In this document: positions 1 through 4,455 of the stretch, piece by piece
Position numbering within the stretch: position 1 is the stretch's first letter
How the letters are laid out: each line of letters begins with the position of its first letter
NCBI RefSeq assembly: GCF_934277605.1
Contig: NZ_CAKQVD010000066.1
Span: 1 to 9,950, forward strand
Source: an uncultured Anaerotignum sp.
GTDB taxonomy: Bacteria; Bacillota; Clostridia; Lachnospirales; Anaerotignaceae
Direction: 5' to 3'
DNA length: 9,950 nucleotides
The notes under the pieces: model-generated
What the model was told of the DNA's origin: nothing
What the model saw: only the letters and a program-made list of their open reading frames with translations
The model's database searches: none
Made by a program: the position numbers and the translations under genes

Positions 1-1
1 T

Positions 2-34
2 GGCATTGGTGTGCTGCATGATGACGGGCAATAA
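2..34 (+). pseudogene. spoIIP: Upstream in-frame remainder of spoIIP, ending at an in-frame TAA
   Basis: Reading from base 2 gives GIGVLHDDGQ, then a TAA stop at 32-34, and the same frame continues directly as DVVNGKGQITGAYERMEP. The text on both sides of the stop fits one continuous SpoIIP domain, in which a tyrosine codon (TAT or TAC) before DVVNG would be a natural residue. The simplest reading is a single-base nonsense change, or a sequencing or assembly error, rather than a gene boundary. No Shine-Dalgarno sequence lies before the GTG at 38 to support a restart. The protein's N-terminal part is outside the window. Confidence 0.6.
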
Positions 35-37
35 GAT

Positions 38-505
38 GTGGTCAACGGCAAGGGGCAAATCACAGGGGCTTATGAGCGGATGGAGCCGCAGATTCGGAAA
101 ATCCTTGCGGCACACCCCTCCATTGAGGTCTGCATTGACCTCCACCGAGACGGCGTAGGCGATAACACGCATCTTGTGACAAGCATAAACGGAAAGCCCT
201 GTGCGCAGGTCATGTTTTTCAATGGGCTTTGCCGCCTGAACAAAAACGGCACCCCGCAGGCTATCAGCGGTCTGGAAAACCCCTATATCAAGGAAAACCT
301 CGCCTTCAGCCTGCAAATGAAAACTGCCGCAGACCGCCTGTATCCCCAATTCAGCCGAAAGATTTATCTCAATGCGTATCGCTTCAGCCTGCATTTCATG
401 CCCCGCTCCACGCTGATTGAGGTGGGCGCACAGACGAATACCAAGGAGGAGGCTTGGAACGCCATGGAGCCTTTGGCAAGGGTGTTGGCAGAGGTGCTGT
501 CTTAG
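38..505 (+). CDS. spoIIP: SpoIIP C-terminal amidase domain (3' fragment)
   Basis: SpoIIP is a zinc-dependent N-acetylmuramoyl-L-alanine amidase/endopeptidase. It works with SpoIID and SpoIIM to thin septal peptidoglycan and drive forespore engulfment. The visible 155 residues carry the hallmark DLHRD motif (His36 of this fragment, a predicted zinc ligand) and LIEVGAQTN (Glu128, the predicted catalytic glutamate). Between them is the expected QVMFF core, and a short helical tail follows. The active-site half is therefore intact. The GTG at 38 is only the first possible start after the TAA at 32-34. It has no ribosome binding site, and homologous sequence continues upstream of the stop, so this is best seen as the tail of an interrupted gene. 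If the stop is real and not read through, engulfment would probably be impaired. Family assignment is firm; functionality is not. Confidence 0.85.
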   Translation: MVNGKGQITGAYERMEPQIRKILAAHPSIEVCIDLHRDGVGDNTHLVTSINGKPCAQVMFFNGLCRLNKNGTPQAISGLENPYIKENLAFSLQMKTAADRLYPQFSRKIYLNAYRFSLHFMPRSTLIEVGAQTNTKEEAWNAMEPLARVLAEVLS

Positions 506-515
506 TCCCTCCCTT

Positions 516-533
516 GAAAAAAACAATTTTTTC
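516..533 (+). terminator. Weak A/T hairpin downstream of spoIIP
   Basis: GAAAAAA (516-522) can pair with TTTTTTC (527-533) around a 4-nt loop, 11 bases after the spoIIP stop. The stem is almost purely A/T, and the T run is part of the stem rather than a tail, so termination would be weak at best. The 64-base gap to the next gene has no other strong signal. The next gene also lacks a clear Shine-Dalgarno sequence, so its expression signals remain unclear. Confidence 0.25.
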
Positions 534-569
534 TAAAATAAATCCCCCCGTTTCTGCCATATTAAATGT

Positions 570-980
570 ATGAAAAAAAGATTTTTGTTCTTCGGCTGCT
601 TGGGCTGGTGCATCGAAATCCTCTGGACAGGGCTAAATTCCCTTTTCCTTGGGGACGGCGCCCTGACAGCAAAAACATATTTATGGATGTTCCCCATTTA
701 TGGCATGGCGGCATTTGCCTCTCCCCTGTTTCTTGCGGTGCGGCAAAGCTGCCCGCTGTGGCAAAGGCTTGGGCTGTATAGCTGCTGCATTTTCGTGGTG
801 GAATTTGCCGCAGGCGCATTTTTACGCTTTGCCACAGGCGTTTGCCCTTGGGATTACGGGAGCAATCCGCTTTCTGTTTTTGGGCTGATTCGCTTGGATT
901 ATGCACCCCTTTGGGCAGCCTTAGGATATTTCTTCGAGGAGGTCAGCTTGCTTCTGGCAAGGAAGGGAGAATTGGTGTAG
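570..980 (+). CDS. CmpB-type (ABC-transporter type IV) small membrane protein
   Basis: A 136-aa integral membrane protein resembling the Pfam 'putative ABC-transporter type IV' (CmpB-like) family, whose function is not established. Four hydrophobic segments are visible, at about residues 5-26, 36-57, 65-90 and 104-130. The family's conserved patches are present: GWCIEILWT (12-20), LWMFPIYG (38-45), E78 in the third segment, CPWDYG (92-97) and LDYAPLW followed by GYFFE (109-123). The conserved acidic and Cys/Trp residues inside membrane segments suggest a functional core rather than a generic hydrophobic ORF. The ATG at 570 has no recognisable Shine-Dalgarno sequence, which is unusual in this window. 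The out-of-frame ATG at 566 is not a better choice. Transcription may read through from spoIIP. No ATPase or other transporter subunit is nearby, so the transporter label is nominal. Confidence 0.8.
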   Translation: MKKRFLFFGCLGWCIEILWTGLNSLFLGDGALTAKTYLWMFPIYGMAAFASPLFLAVRQSCPLWQRLGLYSCCIFVVEFAAGAFLRFATGVCPWDYGSNPLSVFGLIRLDYAPLWAALGYFFEEVSLLLARKGELV

Positions 981-984
981 GGCA

Positions 985-1013
985 TTGCAGTTCCGATTGA
1001 TTTCTGATAGAAT
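985..1013 (+). promoter_or_regulatory. Sigma-A promoter for the HAD phosphatase gene
   Basis: TTGCAG (985-990) and TAGAAT (1008-1013) are separated by exactly 17 bases, with a TG one base upstream of the -10 (extended -10). The predicted transcript would start near 1020, about 31 bases before the ATG at 1051. This argues that the HAD gene is transcribed separately from the gene ending at 980. Confidence 0.6.
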
Positions 1014-1050
1014 AGGGCAGGCAAAACTGCGAAAACAAGGAGAAATTGAT

Positions 1051-1701
1051 ATGGATACATTGAAGCAAAGCATCATCCTGTTTGATTTGGATGGCACATT
1101 GACCGATTCCGAGGAAGGCATCATTCGTTCTACACAATATATGCAGAAAAAAATGGGACAGCGCATCTGGTCTGCGGAGGAGCTGCATTTTATCGTCGGC
1201 CCACCGCTGATACAATCCTTTCAAAAGGAATTTGGCATGGAGCCGGCACTGGCGGAAAAAGCCGTTGCCGTTTTCCGTGAACGCTATGCCACCATCGGCT
1301 TATTTGAAAACCGCGTGTTCCCCGGTGTTGCGGAGCTGCTGCAGGCCTTGCGCCAAAAGGGAAAACGCCTTGCCGTTGCCACCTCCAAAAAGGAGGAGCT
1401 TGCGGTGCGGATTCTCGAGCATTTTCAAATTTCGGACTATTTCGAGGTCATCGGCGGCGATCGGCGTGAGCTTGGCAGGGATAATAAGGCGAAGGTCATT
1501 GATTATGTGCTGGAGGCCATGCAGGCAAAAAAAGAGGATGTCATTATGATTGGCGACAGAAAATTCGATATCGAGGGCGCACACGCCATCGGGATTCCCT
1601 GCATTGCCGTGGAATACGGCTATGGAGATAGGGAGGAATTTGAAGCCTATGGTGCGGATTATATCGCAAAAACCACAGAGGATGTGGAAAAATTATTTTA
1701 A
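1051..1701 (+). CDS. HAD-superfamily phosphatase (phosphoglycolate phosphatase/PGMB-like)
   Basis: A 216-aa cytoplasmic Mg-dependent phosphohydrolase of HAD subfamily I. All four catalytic motifs are present. Motif I is FDLDGTLTDS with nucleophile Asp12 and acid/base Asp14. Motif II is VATSK with Thr111/Ser112. The motif III lysine is Lys148, or alternatively Lys146, in NKAKVI. Motif IV is MIGDRKFD with Asp169 and Asp173. The helical cap lies at about residues 18-85. The start is set at 1051 by an AAGGAG box at 1037-1042, although the frame stays open 22 codons further upstream. The predicted promoter (985-1013) lies inside that upstream extension, which also favours 1051. Relatives act on phosphoglycolate, pyrophosphate, nucleotides or sugar phosphates. 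Nothing here fixes the substrate, so a house-cleaning phosphatase is the safest call. The gene is monocistronic, with a terminator 7 bases after the stop. Confidence 0.88.
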   Translation: MDTLKQSIILFDLDGTLTDSEEGIIRSTQYMQKKMGQRIWSAEELHFIVGPPLIQSFQKEFGMEPALAEKAVAVFRERYATIGLFENRVFPGVAELLQALRQKGKRLAVATSKKEELAVRILEHFQISDYFEVIGGDRRELGRDNKAKVIDYVLEAMQAKKEDVIMIGDRKFDIEGAHAIGIPCIAVEYGYGDREEFEAYGADYIAKTTEDVEKLF

Positions 1702-1707
1702 ATTTAT

Positions 1708-1734
1708 AAAAAGGAGCTGAAAAGCTCTTTTTTT
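1708..1734 (+). terminator. Rho-independent terminator of the HAD gene
   Basis: AAAAAGGAGCT (1708-1718) pairs with AGCTCTTTTTT around a GAAA tetraloop (1719-1722), ending in a run of seven T. Repeat R2 begins directly after the T run, starting GATGGGC. The same arrangement occurs at the dfrA terminator (2795-2820). Confidence 0.85.
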
Positions 1735-1990
1735 GATGGGCGCAGTTGCGTCATGATTAACGGCGCAAGCGCCGATTGGGCGCAGTTGCACCAAGTTTTT
1801 CTTGGACAACAGGAATGTTGCGCCCGTTTGGAACTCTCTGGGCGAAACAGAGGATTCCTTCCTTACTTTTTATGCTAAAAAGTAACAAAAACCCGGGACC
1901 CCTCCTCAATGGGTCCCGGACCCCCACAGGAGGTCCAAGAGGAACAATGTTCCCCTTGGATATCCCCTCCCCACAAGCCCCTTCGGGCAG
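1735..1990 (+). repeat. Structured repeat R2, copy a
   Basis: This non-coding stretch is the first copy of a long repeat whose inverted partner lies at 2411-2794. Bases 1796-1892 match the partner (2679-2773) with two substitutions and one 2-nt indel by eye. The rest matches more loosely but keeps the same order of hairpins. Stem-loops seen: CGGCGC/GCGCCG (1761-1774), CCAAG/CTTGG (1791-1805), CAACA/TGTTG (1807-1820), a perfect 10-bp A/T-rich stem (1863-1885), CCGGGACCC/GGGTCCCGG with a 9-nt loop (1893-1919), and TCCAAG with GGAAC pairing to GTTCC and CTTGGA (1934-1960). Relative to the partner it carries an extra unit of about 39 bp, because GAT(T)GGGCGCAGTTGC occurs at 1735 and again at 1774. 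ORFs crossing it have no recognisable protein features. It may be a dispersed element or a structured RNA; no assignment to a known family is made. Confidence 0.8.
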
Positions 1991-2015
1991 TATAAAGTGC
2001 CTTTCCGGCATGGTC

Positions 2016-2225
2016 TTACCGGTTTTTATCGTCTGTTCGTCCCAACAGATAATCAATAGAAACGTCATATAAATCCGCCAACGCCCACAATACATGGGGC
2101 GGTATCATACGTTCGCCTGTTTCATAATAGGCATAGGTTCTCTGTGGAACATTGATTTTCTCGCCAACCTGCGCCTGTGTCATATCGTTATCTTCTCGTA
2201 AATCACGGATTCTTTTATAAATCAT
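2016..2225 (-). CDS. Small XRE-family (Cro/CI-type) repressor
   Basis: A 69-aa protein made almost entirely of one helix-turn-helix domain. IYKRIRDLREDNDMTQAQVGEKINV (2-26) supplies helices 1 and 2 and the turn. PQRTYAYYETGERM (27-40) is the recognition helix and following segment, and LWALADLYDVSIDYLLGRTD (46-65) is the typical C-terminal part. The start is placed at 2225 because GGTGATG sits just upstream. The longer frame to 2282 would add 19 residues, encode the operators and lack a ribosome binding site. It probably binds the two palindromes at 2252-2264 and 2277-2289, repressing itself and the divergent promoter. The neighbour that would normally be its partner is a broken remnant, and the whole block is bracketed by inverted R2 repeats. 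This suggests a leftover of a mobile or regulatory cassette. Its present target is unknown. Confidence 0.87.
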   Translation of the reverse strand: MIYKRIRDLREDNDMTQAQVGEKINVPQRTYAYYETGERMIPPHVLWALADLYDVSIDYLLGRTDDKNR

Positions 2226-2251
2226 TTTCATCACCGTTTTTACTATAAATT

Positions 2252-2289
2252 GAACGATTTGTTCTATTGATATTTTGAACAATTTGTTC
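2252..2289. promoter_or_regulatory. Tandem XRE operators in the divergent control region
   Basis: Two 13-bp dyads lie 25 bases apart centre to centre: GAACGATTTGTTC (2252-2264) and GAACAATTTGTTC (2277-2289). The second is a perfect palindrome around its central base (GAACAA-T-TTGTTC). The first differs at one position. The second fills the spacer of the plus-strand promoter. The first lies immediately upstream of a TATAGT -10 for the minus-strand repressor (positions 2248 down to 2243). That placement is typical of a self-regulating XRE repressor, although direct binding is inferred. Confidence 0.7.
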
Positions 2290-2295
2290 TAAAAT
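2267..2295 (+). promoter_or_regulatory. Promoter for the divergent (now broken) XRE-like gene
   Basis: TTGATA (2267-2272) and TAAAAT (2290-2295) are separated by 17 bases, and operator 2 occupies the spacer. A strong ribosome binding site, GGAGAGGTG (2312-2320), precedes the ATG at 2326. The expression signals are therefore intact although the downstream gene is not. Confidence 0.6.
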
Positions 2296-2325
2296 ATGAT
2301 AAAAAGGATTTGGAGAGGTGATGAT

Positions 2326-2514
2326 ATGTCCGATTTTGCGGCAAATTTGAAGCAATTCCGAAAAAGAAATTTAGAAGAAAGGCTGCAGGTGCGCCGCGCC
2401 GCTTTTCTCGATATCCTTTCGGGTCTGTGGGGAAGGGTTTGGAAAGGGAAACCTTGTTGCCCTTTCCTCGGTTGCGGAGGTTTGGAACCCATTACAAAAG
2501 GTGCGCCCAAATAA
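2326..2514 (+). pseudogene. Remnant of a divergent XRE-like gene, truncated by repeat R2
   Basis: The first codons read MSDFAANLKQFRKRN then LEERLQVRRAA, which looks like the start of an XRE helix-turn-helix protein. Compared with the usual 'LTQEELAERLQV' turn, about five residues are missing between RN and ERLQV, so helix 2 is damaged. From about base 2405-2411 the sequence is repeat R2b and then R1a, and the remaining residues up to the TAA at 2512-2514 are a by-product of those repeats (the last five residues come from R1). A ribosome binding site and promoter are present, so a short non-homologous peptide may still be made. The original 3' part of the gene is not found in the window. The call rests on a short similarity judged by eye. 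Confidence 0.55.
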
Positions 2515-2794
2515 GAAACCTTGCATTCTGAAATGCTGAAAGCTACGGCTACTGCGTCAGTTCCCCTTGACAGCCTAAGTCAAAGGATGCCTGCGGGAAA
2601 CTTCCTTGTATCCGCAGGCTTTCAGCTATTTCATTTTCTTCACGTTTTCTTATTGGGACACACCTAAACGGGTTCCAAGTTTTTGTTACTTTTTAGCATA
2701 AAAAGTAAGGAAGGAATCCTCTGTTTCGCCGAGAGTTCCAAACGGACGCAACACTCCTGTTGTCCAAGAAAAACCCGGCACGGCTTTGCCCATC
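2411..2794 (-). repeat. Structured repeat R2, copy b (inverted, interrupted by R1)
   Basis: Read on the minus strand from 2794, this copy follows the dfrA terminator with GATGGGC, as R2a follows the HAD terminator. The core 2679-2773 is nearly identical to 1796-1892. The distal hairpins have the same positions but different sequence. TTGGAACCC (2482-2490) pairs with GGGTTCCAA (2670-2678) where copy a has CCGGGACCC/GGGTCCCGG. GGAAAGGG (2441-2448) pairs with CCCTTTCC (2460-2467) where copy a has TCCAAG and GGAAC with their partners. Paired changes of this kind indicate that folding is conserved. R1a (2499-2665) has split the apical loop of the first of these stems. Copies a and b are inverted around the XRE genes. 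Confidence 0.8.
2499..2665 (+). mobile_element. MITE-like element R1, copy a (167 bp)
   Basis: The ends are inverted repeats: AGGTGCGCCCAAATAAGAAA at the left, and AGGTGTGTCCCAATAAGAAA when the right end is read on the minus strand. Self-complementarity continues inward through TGAAAT and GCTGAAAGC, giving arms of about 45 bases (2499-2543 and 2618-2665). The centre holds smaller stems, such as CCTGCGG/CCGCAGG (2590-2618). The copy at 5730-5896 is the same length and differs at about eight positions. AAA flanks both ends, a possible 3-bp target duplication. Removing the element and one AAA gives a 9-nt loop in the R2b stem, the same length as in R2a. There is no coding capacity, so movement would need a transposase in trans. 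A structured RNA or attenuator is the alternative. Confidence 0.8.
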
Positions 2795-2820
2795 AAAAAA
2801 GGAGTCTTTCGACTCCTTTT
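2795..2820 (-). terminator. Rho-independent terminator of the thyA-dfrA operon
   Basis: On the minus strand AAAAGGAGTC pairs with GACTCCTTTT around a GAAA loop and ends in six T. It starts 2 bases after the dfrA stop. Repeat R2b begins immediately beyond the T run. Confidence 0.85.
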
Positions 2821-2822
2821 CT

Positions 2823-3311
2823 TTATCTCCTTTTATACACATCAAAGGAAAACGCAATGCCCTTTTCCTCCTGCATTTCGCCCTTTTTCTCCAGCTCCCA
2901 TTCGGGATTTTCGTCCAGATTGGGAAAGACGGTATCCGCAGGATAGCTATGATAAATTTTTGTGACATACGCACGCTCGCACTGCGGCAAAAGCTGCTGA
3001 TAAACAGTGCCGCCGCCCGCAACAAAAATCTGCTGTGCGGGATATTCCCGCAAAACGGCAGTCAGCTCCTCTATGCCATGGCACAGCACAACCCCTTCAG
3101 CCGCATATTCCCGATTCTTTGTCAGCACGATATTCACACGATTGGGCAGGGGCTTTTTGTTCGGGAAGGATTCCAAGGTTTTTCTCCCCATGACCAGCAC
3201 ATTCCCTGTTGTTTTTTCACGAAAATATTTCATATCCGCAGAAATGCGCTGCAGCAAATCGCCATCCTTTCCGATTCCCCAATTTGCATCCACGGCAACG
3301 ATGATATCCAT
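2823..3311 (-). CDS. dfrA: Dihydrofolate reductase
   Basis: A 162-aa cytoplasmic enzyme reducing dihydrofolate to tetrahydrofolate with NADPH. It regenerates the folate oxidised by ThyA, encoded just upstream in the same operon. Visible hallmarks: MDIIVAVDANWGIGKDG (1-17, Met20-loop region), Asp26 in ISADMKYF (the substrate-protonating acid), VMGRKTLESFP (about 40-50, NADPH-binding), PLPNRVNIVLT (about 55-65) and FVAGGGTVYQQLLP (about 95-108, nucleotide-binding glycines). Length is normal for chromosomal DHFR. LLQRIS replaces the common LPW-x-(I/L)-P, so the usual Trp and Pro of the active-site loop are absent; this could influence antifolate binding but is not evidence of resistance. An AAGGAGG box (3319-3325) fixes the ATG. 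The gap to thyA is 27 bases. Confidence 0.96.
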   Translation of the reverse strand: MDIIVAVDANWGIGKDGDLLQRISADMKYFREKTTGNVLVMGRKTLESFPNKKPLPNRVNIVLTKNREYAAEGVVLCHGIEELTAVLREYPAQQIFVAGGGTVYQQLLPQCERAYVTKIYHSYPADTVFPNLDENPEWELEKKGEMQEEKGIAFSFDVYKRR

Positions 3312-3338
3312 TCCTTTTCCTCCTTCTTTATCGGGCCA

Positions 3339-4175
3339 TCAAATCGCAACAGGCACACGCCCCATGGATTTGCCGTATTCATAATCCTCTACGATAAAAT
3401 CCTCTACGGTAAAATCATAAAAATCCTTAACCTCGGGATTCAGCCGCACCCTCGGCGCAGGCAGAGGCTCACGGTCCAGCATGGTCTTTACCATATCAAT
3501 ATGTCTGTCATAAATGTGCATATCACTGATGACATGAACCAGCTCACCCGGCTCTAAGCCGCTCACCTGTGCAAACATCATCAGCAGTGCGGAATATTGC
3601 ACCACATTCCAGTTGTTTGCAGTCAGTGTATCCTGAGAACGCTGATTGAGAATCCCGTTCAGCCGATTGCCTGTCACATTAAAGGTCATGCTGTATGCGC
3701 AAGGCTCCAAGCCCATCTCCGTCAGGTCTGCAAAGTTATAAATATTCGTCATAATTCTTCTGGAGGCAGGCGTATTTTTGAGCTGCCACAGCACGTTGTC
3801 CACCTGATCCATCTCGCCATGGGGGAACTGATATTTCACACCAAGCTGATAGCCGTAGGCCTTGCCGATGGAGCCCGTTTCATCCGCCCAGGAATCCCAA
3901 ATATGACTGTTCAAATCGTTTACGTTATTGGATTTTTTCTGCCAAATCCAAAGAATCTCGTCAATCGCAGCCTTCCAGTTGGTATAGCGCAGTGTCATCA
4001 ACGGAAATTCCTCCTGCAAATCATAGCGATTGACCACCCCAAAGGTCTTAATCGTGTGGGCCGGTGTGCCATCCTCCCAAACAGCACGCACCCTTTCGTT
4101 TTCCGTTGAAAAGCCCTGCTCCAAAATCTGTCTGCAATTTGCCTTAAATATTTCATCTGCTCTGCTCAAAGCCAT
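3339..4175 (-). CDS. thyA: Thymidylate synthase (ThyA, B. subtilis ThyA-like)
   Basis: Converts dUMP and methylene-tetrahydrofolate to dTMP and dihydrofolate. The next gene, dfrA, recycles the dihydrofolate. The 278-aa frame shows LWIWQKKSNNVNDLN (75-89) and HIWDSW (91-96), nucleophile Cys159 in LEPCAY, RSQD (179-182, phosphate and base contacts), NNWNVVQY (187-194), and DMHIYDRHID (218-227, with His220 and Tyr222 for dUMP). The ending is PEVKDFYDFTVEDF then VPVAI. It resembles the B. subtilis ThyA branch more than E. coli ThyA. The start is uncertain: the ATG at 4175 is only one base from GGAGG. A TTG at 4169 lies seven bases from it and would give SRADEIFKANC, closer to typical ThyA N-termini. 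It is probably the first gene of a two-gene operon. Confidence 0.96.
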   Translation of the reverse strand: MALSRADEIFKANCRQILEQGFSTENERVRAVWEDGTPAHTIKTFGVVNRYDLQEEFPLMTLRYTNWKAAIDEILWIWQKKSNNVNDLNSHIWDSWADETGSIGKAYGYQLGVKYQFPHGEMDQVDNVLWQLKNTPASRRIMTNIYNFADLTEMGLEPCAYSMTFNVTGNRLNGILNQRSQDTLTANNWNVVQYSALLMMFAQVSGLEPGELVHVISDMHIYDRHIDMVKTMLDREPLPAPRVRLNPEVKDFYDFTVEDFIVEDYEYGKSMGRVPVAI

Positions 4176-4222
4176 TCCTCCTTTTTTGTCGTTTTGAAAA
4201 TTCGACTAAAAAACCATCTCTC

Positions 4223-4252
4223 ATTATACTGGAAAAAAAACGGCTTTTCCAG
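4223..4252 (-). promoter_or_regulatory. thyA-dfrA promoter with an overlapping 8-bp dyad
   Basis: On the minus strand TGGAAA (4251-4246) and a perfect TATAAT (4228-4223) are 17 bases apart. A perfect inverted repeat, CTGGAAAA (4229-4236) and TTTTCCAG (4245-4252), fills the spacer and covers the -35. It could be an operator or an incidental A-rich palindrome. The predicted transcript start is near 4216, about 40 bases before the thyA start. Confidence 0.65.
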
Positions 4253-4310
4253 TCCATCTTTTCCCGCACAATGCTTTTTTCGCCTGTATAATGCTTTTTT
4301 CGTTCCTTTC

Positions 4311-4339
4311 TTGCACCACAGGACATCTTATGGTATATT
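4311..4339 (+). promoter_or_regulatory. Promoter for the binding-protein gene
   Basis: TTGCAC (4311-4316) and TATATT (4334-4339) are 17 bases apart. The predicted start near 4346 gives a leader of about 110 bases. Upstream, ATGCTTTTTTCG is repeated at 4271-4282 and 4291-4302, exactly 20 bases apart, just behind the -35. Confidence 0.55.
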
Positions 4340-4358
4340 TTGGAGGGGTATGCACCTT

Positions 4359-4438
4359 CTGCCTTCGGCAGTCAAGCCGCCATCCCCCTTTGAAAAGGAA
4401 TCGAAAATGACAATTCCGGCTTACTATTTTCCCGGAAT
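4359..4438 (+). promoter_or_regulatory. Two hairpins in the leader of the binding-protein gene
   Basis: CTGCC/GGCAG (4359-4371) is a tight GC stem near the 5' end of the predicted transcript. ATTCCGG (4413-4419) pairs with CCGGAAT (4432-4438), ending two bases before the AAGGAGG ribosome binding site. The second could affect ribosome access. No T-run terminator and no known riboswitch architecture is recognised. Confidence 0.35.
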
Positions 4439-4455
4439 CCAAGGAGGTTATAAGA

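Noticed and set aside
985..1050. 22-codon N-terminal extension of the HAD protein
   Set aside because: It contains the predicted -35/-10 and the AAGGAG box for the ATG at 1051, and the HAD fold starts normally with motif I at residues 11-16 from 1051.
1757..2095. A 112-aa minus-strand ORF and an overlapping 98-aa plus-strand ORF across R2a
   Set aside because: Both lie over the structured repeat, have no ribosome binding site or recognisable domain, and run into the XRE gene. Open frames here are a by-product of the repeat.
2016..2282. Longer 88-aa version of the XRE repressor
   Set aside because: The extra 19 codons cover both operators and the predicted promoter and have no ribosome binding site. 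The start at 2225 has one.
2499..2665. R1 as a tRNA, riboswitch or T-box leader
   Set aside because: It is not upstream of a gene in a consistent orientation, lacks the hallmark motifs of these classes, and has terminal inverted repeats with identical borders in both copies.
1735..2820. A CRISPR array as explanation of the repeats
   Set aside because: The repeats are two long inverted copies with internal hairpins, not short regularly spaced direct repeats with unique spacers, and no cas genes are seen.
2683..2946. Plus-strand ORF of 87 aa reading LLFSIKSKEGILCFA
   Set aside because: It begins in R2b, shares that text with the R2a frame only because the repeat is shared, and continues antisense into dfrA.
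2760..3557. 265-aa plus-strand ORF opposite dfrA and thyA
   Set aside because: It is a shadow frame spanning two genes and their gap, without a start signal or domain.
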